Positions 10,987 through 22,545 of a stretch of DNA of 64,000 nucleotides are shown in pieces. The DNA comes from Ceratothoa steindachneri (Eukaryota > Arthropoda > Malacostraca > Isopoda > Cymothoidae). The position numbers and the translations under genes are program-made. Within the stretch, counting starts at the first letter, position 1; each line of letters opens with the position of its first letter. The stretch spans positions 100,307,141 to 100,371,140 of the forward strand of contig OZ018318.1 of the NCBI GenBank assembly GCA_963969495.1, given 5' to 3'. The notes beneath the pieces were generated by a model, which was not told the DNA's origin, searched no databases, and saw only the letters and a program-made list of their open reading frames with translations.

Positions 10987-11060
10987 GATCCCTCCCGTGG
11001 ATGATGGGATCTCGTCCATTCTCCCGTGTCCACAGAAGTACCACAAACTCCTTAGAAGCA
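10987..11060 (+). other. Candidate 74-bp exon with good splice signals
   Basis: It is preceded by attcatctttgcag, with attaat some 20 bases further upstream as a possible branch point, and followed by gtgagt. Two of three frames are open; one reads PPVDDGISSILPCPQKYHKL. It lies outside any element I recognise, and its base composition is unlike the AT-rich flanks. No neighbouring exon was identified, so it could be a stray match. It is the only segment in the window I would consider as possible host coding sequence. Confidence 0.25.
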
Positions 11061-12567
11061 GTGAGTTCTTTTATTTTGTTTACGAACTATAGGGAGTAAC
11101 AACCATTCCAAACTGGGACTTGAACGTGCTATCAAAAAAAAAGGGAGACAGTCAAGGATAACTTGAGAGACAAGTTTGTAAAGAAAAAGGGGGAAGAGCC
11201 AGCTGATTGATGCCTCAAGATAAAAATGCTTCGCACCACCACTTCTTTCGTAAAGTTATGGCAGAGCAAATGTGTCTCTCAGCCTCTTGTCATTCTCTTC
11301 TCGCTCTTGAAGTATGGGAAGGTTGGAAAACAAGTAAGGATGGCGGTGGTGGTGGTTGTGTGTGTGGGGGGGGGATTTGATTCATTTTACTCTGTGAATC
11401 ACGCAACTTGTATGATTCGCTTATTCCAAATCCTTTACTCACTTCCAAATTAACTGAAGTGACCCTAAGATTCTTCGAAAATCAAATCCGAAGGAGAAAC
11501 CCTCAATATTTTTGTGCTCCCTCAATTAAATCTTTATTCCCTGTACTCCTGATTTCACTATTTGAGGTTTTCTCCTTTGACAATCCTTAACATAAATCCT
11601 ACCTTTTGTTTCTTCTCCTCCCCATATTCTCCGCAGGTAAAATGCTCTAGTTTTTTCCAATTTAAACCTAAAGTCTTTGTAATCCTGGGCATCATTGCTC
11701 ACGGCCTCTCTTGCTTAGAACTTTTTGAGCATATCAAAGAGCTATCGCAAGTTCGGTTGATTTAAAAATATCCTTTTAATTCGTATTCTTAAATGCATTA
11801 AACCCCTCGAATGGAAACACCTGGTAACCAATATTTGCTACATGAAACTTACACAAACCTACACAGACCATTCTCTAACAAGGAAGAGCAAAAGAAGGTG
11901 CTTACGAGTTTATTCTCAGAACCAAAGCCACATACACAGTGCGTAAGATCTATGCCACTAAAATTAGTAATGACAACATACTTAAAAGAAGGATAAACGC
12001 AATTAAAATAAGTCATGTGAAATGTGTCTTCTGCAGCAACATCGGAAAACATTGGTAATAAATCTCTAGAGCCTTTGCTTATGTAAACACGCTCCAATTA
12101 TTTTATATTATCTTTATTTACAAGAGCAGGTAATAATGTTTCTTGCTTACTCAAGTCAAGTGGCTGCAGCTCGCGTGAATGGAAAGCTTTTGAGGTTGAC
12201 GTTTGAGGCCGGCACTTGGCTTGGAACGAGCGAGTGTCAAGGCAATAATGACAATGCAATGATTTATCTCTTTTGGGGGTCAGCTAAATATGTAAGCTAC
12301 AATTGTATCAGGTTACCAAGTGTCGCCATAATGGGTTTGCCAGTGGTCTCTGGCTGTACCAGAAGACCCAAACGGGATTGCAGCCAAACGTAAAATGAAA
12401 GAAAGAATACCATACTCTATACATACTGTATGTATATTCTCCGATCAAGTTTCAAATGGCGCGAGGCATAAAGAGCTGCTTCACCATATGCTACTCCCCT
12501 AATACGTCAAGGTACCAATTCTAGTCAGGGGAGGAATGAACGTCTTGTGGTAGACGCCCATCATAGC
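11061..12567. other. Unassigned stretch
   Basis: Short frames on + (11226-11453, 11562-11765, 12136-12393) and on - (11849-12097) have no recognisable motifs or splice context. A G-rich run lies at about 11340-11375. No repeat family seen elsewhere in the window occurs here. Confidence 0.4.
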
Positions 12568-13549
12568 AGGGTACCCTGTGTAGCTTATTGCACTTGGTAC
12601 CCGTAGGATCGGCACATCATACCTTCCTGAGCGCAAACTTGGAAACCTTGTGACTGGGCTGACGTAAACTCTCTGATAGAGCCTGTGAAAGCTATTAGTG
12701 CGATTCTCCCTCGCTCCCTTTCAGCAGTAGTGAATTTTTATTATTTTATTTATTATTTTATTATTATTGCTATTATTATTAGGAGTATCCCCTCAACCTT
12801 TTATCTAAACGCACTCTGTTCTAGGAAGAAATCTTTTCAACTGGACAGAGTTCGGTTCGCTAGACATTGACCCTTGCACTCCAGCCTGGTATCACCTAGC
12901 ACCAGCGTATGATAATAATAGGCCGTCACACACCCTACTCGTTAGTGGACCCGCCTATCTCTACTTCTCTTTATTACATAGTACTCCTAACCCCTTCCAA
13001 ACTTGCTATTCCATCAACAGAGGTTCTGGCTGCTCGGCGAACTTTCGTTCTCTTTTGGGTCCTTAGTCGAGTGGCAGTGTATACCTTGAGGTCCCTACCT
13101 ACTACGAGGGCCGAAACTCGCCTGCTGAGGTAAAAATTAGGCACCAGGTGCTTTGGGCCGTTGACTTTGCTCACTTTCTTGTAGTACACATATAAGGAGG
13201 TTTCGGCGGCACCATCCTTTATAGTCAAAACTCAAGGACAAATTCGCTTGAATTGCAGGCCGGGTTGCCAATGCCCATTTTAGCTCGAATCCGTAGGTCT
13301 AATATGTGTAAATTATCACATTCTGCAGTTTTATGATCCTATAGATACTTTTCTCTTAACGTCCAAAGGAATTGGGAGGGGATTGTATCTACTTTCCATG
13401 AATCTTTATTTATTTTCTCTTATGATGGACCCAGGAGAAGGAAAGAGTGGACGACCATAGAGATGCACCTCCAAGCGCTGTCTCGTCCTCCCTAAATTAG
13501 GGAGAGACGAGAAAACTCGAGGCACAACTTCGACCGTCGGAGGGGCTCA

Positions 13550-14120
13550 CCATCCCCATGCGGCAAAGATGGCTTCGGCTTTCCCTTTGCCATCTTTGGA
13601 ACTCCCCTCGGGCAGCCCCACCTCCGAAAAGGAGGTCTTCCTCGTATGTGCTTTATTTGGGTCTCCTACAAACTTCTTCCAGCGGAGAGGGAGCTTTTCC
13701 CCCTACCTCTTTCTTTGGAGCCGCTCTTGGGCGACGCCATGTTACTACCAACGGCAGTCTTCCCTTTCCCATCACAGACGACTACTGACAATATAGTGGA
13801 CAGACGGCCCAAAATCGACTGCTTCCGGTTGGAGCCTTGGATGGGGCCAACCCCCTTAGAGGAGCAAGGGATAGCAGGACTTGTAGCGCCGTGCCCCCTA
13901 CTGTCCTAGAGACATCCATATGCACCTTGCGAATTGCCGGCCTGCCTACCCCCATCTCTTCTCCGATGGAGTTAGGTTCGCTGGACCAAGACCACACGGC
14001 AGAAGGTACCTCGAATGAGATCCGTGATGCCTTGGGGAGGAGGGAATGGCCACATTGAGGCCCGCCTGAGCTGGACATTATCCGGGATGTAACCCAGCTT
14101 CATGGTGCGCCCAGCCACGG
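13550..14120 (+). pseudogene. ORF1 (gag) N-terminal relic in copy B
   Basis: The serine/proline-rich N-terminal part of the family A gag is spread over three overlapping frames, so at least two frameshifts are present. Recognisable pieces match copies D, F and H: the short block around 13825-13870 (WMGPTPLEEQG against RANPL in sisters) and the segment near 13995-14030 (DHTAEGTSNEIRDALG against TKDTLNRIRDALG in D). The zinc knuckles are missing. The family protein would bind the element RNA; this copy encodes nothing usable. Confidence 0.55.
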
Positions 14121-14420
14121 CCTTAGATCGTTTGATCCCACTTGAACCAAAAATGACTGTCGTCAGCGAACCCTAACGGGAAACAGACAATTAAATCTGT
14201 TGCGGAATTTAAGGGGGGGATGCATTTTCTACCGAACACATAGGTGCAAGTTTGGTGATCGTTAAGAATGTACAAAATTTGATCAGGAGGAAGTTTGTGC
14301 GATGAATCGTGGCGTAATTCTCTCACTGAGGGGAATAGAGGCATCTAAAGGATTTGAAAGTGTGGGCAGAAGACGGATAGAGCACCCGTATATGCCTGTG
14401 CTGGTAATGTACCAAATTCC
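14121..14420. other. Foreign segment inside copy B
   Basis: A 300-base stretch with no counterpart in other family A copies separates ORF1 from the 3' UTR. No ORF or terminal repeat identifies it. It may be an insertion or filler DNA from the deletion event. Confidence 0.4.
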
Positions 14421-14650
14421 TCCTTAGTTTGAGAGTGGGCCTCCTCAGACACCGGAGATGCTTCCTCCTTCTTTCTTATTTTGTTTTGTGTATTGTTTGA
14501 TTTTTATTTTGTTTGCTTGTTTTGTTTGTCTCGTTTGATTTTGTGAATTTTAAAGTAGCCTAGTAATAGGCTGAGATTTTAATTACGGCGACTTGTTCCG
14601 TGGCGCCAGTCTCCAGATGGCACTTAAAGAAATTCTTTGAGATGAGGCTT

Positions 14651-15001
14651 CTTTGCAGCACTTCTCGACTTGAGGCCTTTTTCGAAGTCTCCTCCTCACT
14701 GTGCGCGCTGAAGCGTTCACACTGCTTCTTTCCAATCGTGAGCAAGCTCAGCACTAGAGGCAACCCGATCCTTGAGCTGGGATCTTACCAGGAGGAGATC
14801 GTGGCGTTTAATTGAAGCACTTGGGCGTCGAGAAGACTTTTTCACAGGAGTCTAAATCGTCTTTTTAAAGTCAATAATGATCCTAAAGATATTGATCCTT
14901 GATTCAATACCCTTAGCAACTATCTCCTTGCACTTCCACATAAATTGGTGCAGAGCAACAATGGTGGCACCGTTATCTTGGGAAAGAACCACCCCGCAGA
15001 G
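14651..15001. other. Unassigned spacer between LINE copies B and C
   Basis: Not similar to either adjacent copy. The 71-codon + frame (14600-14815) overlaps the copy B 3' end and has no recognised motif. I see nothing else. Confidence 0.4.
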
Positions 15002-16217
15002 GGGTACCCTGTCTAGCCTGTTACAGTTGGTGCCTAGATGAGGAGGTGGAGCTGCACGTCCTCCAGGCGTGAGTGCAAATTAGGGAAGCCCTGTCATTGG
15101 GTTGACATGGACTCTAATGGGGCATGGGAAAGTTGTTGGTGCGCTTCGTCCTCTCTCCCTATCAGGGCTACTTTATCTTTATTTATTTATTATTACGGCT
15201 ATCCCCTCAACCTTTTGTCTACCCTCACTTCGTATCAAGAGGAACTGTTCTCACCTGGGCAGAGTTCGGTTCGCTAGACATGTTGCCTGGGTGGACTGCA
15301 TTCCATCCTGGGATCACCTTGCGACAGGGTATGATAATAATAGATGATCACGCATCCTCCTCTTTAGTAGACCCGGCTATCTCTTCTTATCTCTATTTAA
15401 AACAGACTACCCACTTCCAAACTTGCTCTTCTATCCATAAAGGTTCTGGCTGCCCAGCGCACTCTTGTCCTCTTATTGACCATTAGTCGAGTTGTAGTGT
15501 ATACCGTGTCGACCCTACCTGCCACGACAGCCGAAATCAAACCTGCGGAGGAAAAAATTAGGCACAAGATGCGCTGGACCGTTGACCTTGCTCACCTTCT
15601 TCCAGTATACATATAAGGGAGCTACATCGGCATCATCATTTATGATCAAACCTCGAGGCACAAATTCGCCTTAATGGGGCTCGAATTGCCAATATCCAAC
15701 TTAGCTCTAACCCGCAGACCGAGAATGTGTAAATGATCACATTCTGGAATTTTTTTGATCCTCTGGAGACTTTTCTCTTAATCTCCCAAGGAAATGGGAG
15801 GTCATAGTATCTACTTACCATACATTTATTTTCCTTTTCATCAATGTTACTATGCTGTCAAAGCCTCTTTGGAGCACACTTCGTGTCACGCTGGAACCGT
15901 GCCAGTGTATACGGATGGCTACAAATCCCAAGAAGAGGTCGGTTTCCACACCGTATCCCCTCTGTTTGAAGTCAGCGGGTTTCTACCAGGCGATTCTTCT
16001 GTCTTCACGACCGAGTTGGTTGCAACACATCCCTCGGTACTGGAGATAACGCGACGTGCCCGGTTCAGAGACCGGATTGTGATTTATAGCGACTCACAAA
16101 TCCCCTGAGTGCTCTCTGGGCATTGGTATCTCCGTATACCCTAGTAAGCTTTCCGTGAATTACGACGACTTTTGCGTTAGTAGGCAGTCGCCAGATGGGC
16201 TCTTAAAATAAACAAAT
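15002..16217 (+). mobile_element. Family A LINE, copy C: leader fused directly to RNase H
   Basis: A near-complete type I leader (15002 to about 15850) is joined without ORF1, endonuclease or RT to the RNase H region, which starts near 15863 (cctctttggagcacact). It ends with the 3' hairpin and gccagatgggctcttaaaa at 16188-16206. Copy E at 28923 has a similar leader-to-RNase H arrangement with a slightly different left junction. Both ends are kept and the middle is lost, so it is an internally deleted, non-autonomous derivative. Confidence 0.8.
15900..16110 (+). pseudogene. RNase H domain relic of family A (copy C)
   Basis: The frame reads VYTDGYKSQEEVGF (first catalytic Asp), then SSVFTTELVATHPSVLEITR (catalytic Glu), then RDRIVIYSDSQ (next Asp). 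A stop follows just after IP, so the last acidic residue and the C-terminal finger are absent. In the family, RNase H removes RNA from the RNA-DNA hybrid during second-strand synthesis. It is useful for placing the family in the I-like group, since RNase H is absent from CR1, Jockey and RTE elements. Confidence 0.75.
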
Positions 16218-16274
16218 AAATGTGGGAATTGGGGGGAATGAGGGCGCCAAAGAATAGGTGACAAGACTAGCGTT

Positions 16275-16276
<2 letters not shown>

Positions 16277-16348
<72 letters not shown>

Positions 16349-16366
16349 TCCCTCTCTCACACACAC
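16277..16366. repeat. (CT)n then (CCTCT)n and (AC)n microsatellite
   Basis: About 67 bases of CT repeats, then interrupted ccctct units and a short acacac run. It lies just upstream of a LINE tail fragment. Confidence 0.95.
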
Positions 16367-16394
16367 ATCGATTACCATGTAATCATCACATGGT

Positions 16395-16735
16395 AGGAGT
16401 CGGGGCAGCAAAGAAGATGGGAGACGTTCGAGGAGAACTTAACGTTGCGTGCCATTGCACCGCAACTTCGCATCGACCTACCCCTCAATGCCGTGACGGC
16501 TTCAGGTTGCTTTCTGTCGTCTCTGAATTGGACACACTCGCGCGACGCACCACCATTTGATGGGGCGTTCGCCAACGCTCTACTGTGAAGACTGCGTTGT
16601 CCCCCAGACTGTTCGGCACATTCTTGTTGAATGTCCCAGTCTGGGTGAGCTTCGCGCACGTTACCTATCCCGGTATCGGACGAGCGGGGTCCCTACCGCT
16701 TTTCTCTTGTACTCCGGAAAGAACCATTTTGACCA
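16395..16735 (+). pseudogene. Family A C-terminal domain fragment
   Basis: It begins with kaagaagatgggagacg-type sequence shared with copies E and G, then encodes (over two frames) the C-terminal block LYCEDCVVPQTVRHILVECP followed by SLGELRARYLSRY. This Cys-Cys-His-Cys arrangement is the LINE C-terminal finger. The copy stops abruptly at about 16735 without a 3' UTR and has a frameshift near 16560. It is a fragment truncated at both ends. Confidence 0.75.
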
Positions 16736-17340
16736 ATTTAAAATGATTCAAACATTTATTTCTTCCCCAAATTTTATAAAATCGCTTATAATTATACATC
16801 ATTCATTTAAGCCATATTTGTCATCATTTTACCCTTTTGCTCCATTTCAAAGGTCCAGGGACTGAGACTCACCTTCTACGGGAACACGACCAGAGCCTAA
16901 TTTTAGATTCATCGAAGAAATGTTTTAAAAACGAATGAAAAGATAAAATATATTAGTCTCAAAACTTTTGGCCATGACTGTACTTGGCCTGCAAATGGGA
17001 AAATTTCTAAACATAAAGAAATAACTACTTAAAAAAAAGAAAGAACAGGACGTATATAACCATTTACTACAATACAAAACTGATTCAATGATATAAAACC
17101 AAAGAAAATAATACCATAGTAAAGCAACATACTAAATGCGTTAGCCCAGACTAAGAACTAAAAATCCTTATCCTCTAGAATTCTGAGTAGCCTCATTAGG
17201 AACAATCCCTCAAGGATATACAACAATGTGAAAGCATCCAGCGTAATCCGCGAGTTTGAATGCTCACACGAAGATTGCATGCAAGCTTCGCCTTAATTCC
17301 GAATACGTTGTTATGATAACTATCTCCTTTTCCAGACGAT
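16736..17340. other. Unassigned AT-rich stretch
   Basis: No ORF of note and no repeat shared with other parts of the window. I see nothing supportable. Confidence 0.4.
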
Positions 17341-17359
17341 TGACGATGGACCTACCAAT

Positions 17360-19025
17360 ATGCGCGCCGAAAGCCCACAGAAACATAGAGAACCGTCAAT
17401 AAACACAGATGATGAAACAATCCGTAAACAACATAGAACTATTCAAAACTTCAGATGGACACATGAAATGGTTGATAATAATAATGAAATAAGAACGATT
17501 TCAGAACCGATACGTAGAAATGGACCATCCAGAAAATCATACACTGAATTAAGGAAAAGAGAACTCACGGCTATTATAATAAATCAGCAAAGCGAAAAAT
17601 GAAACGAAGTAATGCATAAGTTACACGATGAAAGATTACCCAAAGAATTTGGAAATGGATTAACAGAATGAAGGATAAAGCCAGACAATGAAAATATAGG
17701 AATAAAAAATAAAAGTGGAAACATACTGGAAGATGAAGCCGAAGTTGAAAAAGTATTCAGATAACACTGGAAATATTTTTAAAATCAGCGATGAAAATGA
17801 AAACTTCGACATTGATTTTGAAAACAGAATTATCGATGAGCTCAACGAAATAATCGAACGAACACACCCATACCACTTTGTCGAAATAACCAGGAATACC
17901 AAGGAAGAGATCACTGCCATCGTCTCGGCGGAAGAGCTTAAGAGAGTGATAAGCAGATTTAAATAAAGGTACATCAGGACTTACGAGAGAAATTCCGTGG
18001 AAGCCCTAAAGAATGTTTTCAATGCGTACCTGAATACAGGCTACTTTCCAGACGATCTGAAAGGGGCAAAAATAATTTCTCATCCGCTATAAAATTCCTG
18101 ACCTATTTCCTTACTTAATTTTATTGGGAAATTATATGAAAAGATATTGAAACGCAGACTGAATGAACACCTAGAGGAAAACAAGCTTTACAATGAGCGT
18201 TGATTTGGATTTCATAAAAACAGGAGCACGAAAATGGTCTTTCTGATAATAGAGAAATTAGCGAAGGCTAAAAGCGAAAAGACGAGCGTAGACATCGTCT
18301 GTCGGGACTTGTCTAAAGCATTCGCCAGAGTCTGGCAGAGGCGTATTCAATACAAGATACTTCAACTAAGTTTAAACAATAAATTAGAAAGGATACTCTG
18401 CGACTACGTGAAGCCGGAAGCTGGCCTTGCCCAAGATGGTTGCCTCGGCCCAATATTTCACTCGTACGCTGTTTATAACGCAGAGGTTGTATGAACATCC
18501 GATTTGCGATGACAACATAATTAATTATGGCACCATACGGGAACGGACAAATTCAAACACAAATTACGGGAGAAGAGATAAGAAGAATCAACCAGTATGA
18601 ACAAAAATGGAAAATAAGCACAAAGAGAAATTTTGTAAATAGTATCAATGTACAGGAAAAAGCTATCGGATATTTACGTAAACGAGAAAAAGATTAGATA
18701 TGGTACCGATTGCAAAGTACTATAACAAAGTCTAGTTACAAGAAACACACCCAGAAGAATCAACAAAGGAAAATTGAACTGAAATTATTATACAAGCTCA
18801 CATCGCTCAATTGGAGAAACAGGAAGAAAATCTAAATCACTTATTCAAAATATCCTAATCTGCCCCACAATAGCAATGTATACCCTCTTTAAAAACATTT
18901 CCTGAATCTGCAGATAATTCAGAAAATAACGATGTATCTCATAGCGAATACGAGAAAGAGAAAGACAAACAGAGACCTAAACAGAGAAGCCGGAATCGAG
19001 GAAAAAAGCAAGAGATATTATAGAA
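17360..19025 (+). pseudogene. Jockey-like LINE reverse transcriptase relic
   Basis: Upstream linker sequence (17360-17966) ends with SAEELKRVISRFK, the conserved block before RT motif 0. After a frameshift come EALKNVFNAYLNTGYFPDDL, FIGKLYEKILKRRLNEHLEE, KNRSTKMV and DLSKAFARVWQRRIQYKILQ (18230-18370). The Asp before LSKAF survives, but the normal DRVWH is altered, and the YADD region is missing or unreadable. Thumb and C-terminal sequence (GEEIRRINQYEQKWKIST, near 18570) can be followed to about 19025. Several stops and frameshifts make it inactive. Jockey clade is my reading of motif style. Confidence 0.75.
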
Positions 19026-19027
19026 AA

Positions 19028-19533
19028 ACAAGGTCTGCTGATCAAAAAGTCGCATGCTCTCACTTATTCTGATTTATGACCTTACGACCTTCAAAACTTC
19101 CAATAATTCCCGGACTAACCTTAGGAGGACCTTGGTAATTATATCCTTCGAAAGAGAATGTAAAATATCCTAAGGGTTTAAATTTCGTTAGAATCGGCCG
19201 AATATTTATGATGTTATTGCCAAAACAATTTAATTTCATGACTAACTTTGGGAGGACTTTGGCAATTATATCATTCGAAAGAGAATGTAAAACAACACAA
19301 GGGTTTCAAATTTCGTTAGAATCGGCCGAATAGTTATGATATTGCCAAAACAAAATAATTTCCCTGGCTAATCTTTGGAGGACTTTGGCAATTATATCAT
19401 TCAAAAGAGAATGTAAAACAACATAAAGGTTTCAAATTTCATTAGAATTGGCCGAATAGTTACAATTCTATTACCAGAAAAAAGAACCATAACGGGGACC
19501 GATCGACATAGTGAGATGTAGAGTCACCCGCGA
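19028..19533 (+). repeat. Repeat Q, copy 1, with three internal ~130-bp units
   Basis: It starts caaggtctgctgatc, followed by cttattctgatttatgacct. The internal unit (landmarks actttggcaattatatcatt, tttcgttagaatcggccgaa) occurs three times in tandem (about 19110-19240, 19240-19360, 19360-19480). It ends near ccgatcgacatagtgag. No coding sequence. The single-unit copies are at 31450, 32541, 33157 and 63597. Confidence 0.8.
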
Positions 19534-20339
19534 TTAAAAACAAACAAGGGAAGAGATTTGCGAGGAATTGCCCAGTCAAATAGCGTATTGGCTCTGATCT
19601 TCCCAAGTAGCACAGCGGCAATGAAAAAAAAGAGTAAGAGGAAATAACTACGTAGAAACAAAACAAGACAAATCAACCTGCTGGACAACACTGAATACAA
19701 CAAAAACAATCAACGTGAATTCCGATTCTGCTTGAAAAAAATTATCCTATTTTGCTACGCAGAAATAACTGATTTTCGATAATCAAATTCATTAATTATG
19801 GAAGCTAAATTTATGATTATAAAACAAGATGGAGGAAAACGACTTCAAAAGAAAAGGAACCAAATAAGACTTACTACTAAACCGAAAACCCTAAACACGA
19901 CTAAATAAATTTAATGAAAACTAGGTAAAGAGTTAGAATAGAACGAATATATAAATGAAAAAATAAAGAAAACTTACAGGAGAAGGAAAAATAACTACGG
20001 TTTGAACGCCTAGCAGAATACACATAATAAGCACCTAGCATCATTGACAAATTGCCTTACACTAACTATTTACCCTACTTACCAATTTCCAACTCTCAAC
20101 TCCTATAATACGGCCCGAGATTATCTTGACCTCCAAGGAAACTTGAAATCTTTGCAGTTCCTCTACTTCCTTCCTTTTCGCCCTAATCCTTTGCTACTGT
20201 CGCTCCCAAACGGGCTTTAAATAGCCAATGAATAAAAAAAAAGGATAAAAGTACTACACACCGTGGTATTACCACCACGTTTAGCTGTAGGGCCAAGACC
20301 ACCTAGGTCAACTTTTTACTCTCCTAGTTGCTCTCCCTA
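19534..20339. other. Unassigned AT-rich stretch
   Basis: Two overlapping minus frames (19460-19666, 19524-19709) encode hydrophobic peptides without recognisable motifs. They look like chance products of A/T-rich DNA. Nothing else is supportable. Confidence 0.4.
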
Positions 20340-20685
20340 TCCCCCTCCCCGTAAAACCCCTATGTGTCTCCATTTAGCACAGGGACGTAGTGATGGGTGA
20401 GCGCAAAGGAGATCCGGGCTCCCTCTCCCCGCGCTCCTAGGAGTGAGAGAGGGGGAGGGGGGGATACTCGGACAGGCTATTAGTTGACTCTCTCCCACAC
20501 TACCTCTTCGTTTTCTTCTCCTCCCCGCAGATGGGTGACTTCGGGATCCGGGGTAGCAGCACGTCCTCCTCCCGGCCTGAGTGCAAATTAGAGAAGCCCC
20601 GTCGTCACTGGGTTGATTTGAACTCTGATGGGCCTCGGAAAGTTGTTGGTGCGCTTTCCCCTCGCCCACACTCGATACTACTGTA

Positions 20686-20885
20686 CATTTTTATTAGTAT
20701 TATTATTAGTTTCTCTTATTAGCATTATTATTGTCATTATAATTATTATTATTATTTAGTACTATAATTTTATTATTATTATTTTGTATGATTTTTATAT
20801 TATTAGTAGATTATTAGGTTATTATTATTATTAGTTTTATTATTATCTAATATTATTTATTATATGTATTATTATTATCATTAAG
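20686..20885. repeat. (TTA)n-like low-complexity tract
   Basis: Irregular TTA/TTAT units in the leader of LINE copy D. Short equivalents occupy the same leader position in copies B (12735-12780), C (15180-15195) and E (29055-29100). The element therefore carries a variable microsatellite in its 5' UTR. Confidence 0.85.
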
Positions 20886-21589
20886 CCTATCCAGTCAACC
20901 TTTTCTCCCTGAACTTTGTACCAGGAGGAGTGTCTCCACCAGTACAGAGTGCCTTGTTAGACTGCATGCCATCTTAGGATCACATAGCACCAGAATATGA
21001 TAATAATAGGTGATATCCACGTTATTCGTTAGTGGCTCCGCCTATCTTTACTTCTCTTTATTGCATACCCTCCTACCCATTTCCAAAGTTGCTCTCCTAT
21101 CCACAGAGGTTCTGATTGCCCGACTTACTTTTGTCCTTTTATGAGGCTTAGTCAAATGGCATTGTATACCGTGAGGTACCTACCTGATGCTAGGGCCGAA
21201 AGTCCGCTGGCTAGGGAAAGTATTATGTACGCGGGCGGTGTGTTTGGCCGTTGACTCTGCTCACCTTCCTCCGGTACGCATATAAGGCGACTACGCCGGC
21301 AACCACCCTCTGCGGTTTAAGCTTCAAGACAATTTAGCCTGATAGTGGGCTGGGTTGGCATAGCACATCGACGCTGGACCGGGAGCGATTATATGTGTAA
21401 ATGATCATATTCTGGAATCTCTGATCGTCTGGAGACTTTTCTCTTAACCTCCCCCACTCATAGGGAGGTTATACTATTTATTTTCCATTAGGCCCCTTTT
21501 TTATTTGTTATTATGAACATGGTGACAACTAAAAGCAAAGTGGAAGGGCGCATGGAGATCCGCCTCCAAGCACGAACTAACCCTCCCTA

Positions 21590-22500
21590 GGTGTCGGGGA
21601 GGATAGGGAAAATCGAGGCACCCCTTCGATCGGTGGAAGGGGTCCCGTCTCACCATCGCCATGGGACAAAGGGGTTTGCTCTTTGCCATCTTTGGAGCTC
21701 CTCTCTGGCAACTCCATCTCTGAAAAGGAGTTAGCCTCCTTATGCTTTCTCAAGGGCCTCTCCAACCATCTCCTGCCGGAGTGGAGGCTTACTCCTCTCC
21801 TAGGCCTACGGCTACCCACTTCTGGGGCATCGCCCATGGACAACCTCATCTATCGATGAATTCTAGTCCCCCCCTCCTTATTCTATCACAGGACTGAGTA
21901 AGCAGGTGCTTCAAAATCGAAAGCTCTCGGTGGTAGCGACTCAGTAGGGCCAACCCCCTCTATGACACAAGGGAAAGTCGTACGCGTCGGGCTGTGTCCC
22001 CTGCAGTCCAGCAATCATACATCTTAATATTGGGGGACGTCGGCGTGACTGCCCCCCTCTCTTCCCCGATGGAGGTAGGCTCGCCGGCAAGAGACTTGAC
22101 TGCGACAAAAGATACCTTAAATCGGATCCGTGATGCATTGGGTGGATGGCTACATGGAGTCCCCCTCGAGATGGACATGGTCCCGGAGATGACCCAGCCA
22201 CAGACGGCAGGATCTTCCATGGGGTTGAACTCGAGTTCGGTGCCAAACACCGAACCTGAGTCCACCACTGTGCAAGCTTCTCTTCAGACGGTTCGGGCCC
22301 CTCAGGACTCACAAGGAGAGGAGATACCTCCTCTCCCGGGTAGTACACATGTTACAGCTAAAACCTTCTCAATCTCGGAGAAGGATCTTACTGAGACCGG
22401 TCCATCAGGCCTAGGGGCTCCTTCGGCGGTGGAGAGAAGCGGGTTCATTGCCCACCACCATTTCGCAAAAAGAAAAGCTAGAAAAACCAAAGCGGGCTAA
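21590..22500 (+). pseudogene. ORF1 (gag) N-terminal relic in copy D
   Basis: The longest open part is a 168-residue frame at 21994-22500. It contains EMTQPQTAGSSM, then KTFSISEKDL and TGPSGLG, a block also present in copies F, G and H. A lysine/arginine-rich stretch (AKRKARKTKAG) precedes the stop. The knuckles that should follow are absent because the downstream sequence is rearranged. Several frameshifts precede this part. The protein would be the RNA-binding gag of the element; this copy is non-functional. Confidence 0.7.
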
Positions 22501-22545
22501 AGGATCCTCCAAAAGGAACCCCAGCCTCCAAAGCCGCTCCGCTCA

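Larger units (their letters stand above)
12568..14650 (+). mobile_element. Family A LINE, copy B (type I leader, ORF1 part, 3' UTR)
   Basis: It opens with gggtaccctgtgtagc, shared with copy C at 15002, which probably marks the true 5' end. A roughly 900-base leader runs to about 13440 (shared landmarks: ccctcaaccttttatctaaa near 12790 and tacacatataaggagg near 13190). ORF1 sequence follows at 13550-14120. A 300-base foreign stretch interrupts it, and a 3' UTR portion resumes at about 14420 with the two terminal hairpins (14550-14640). Endonuclease, RT and RNase H are absent. It is a deleted, inactive copy. Confidence 0.75.

Noticed and set aside
19028..19533. Repeat Q tandem units as a CRISPR array
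   Set aside because: Units of about 130 bp lie head to tail without unique spacers, and the genome is eukaryotic.
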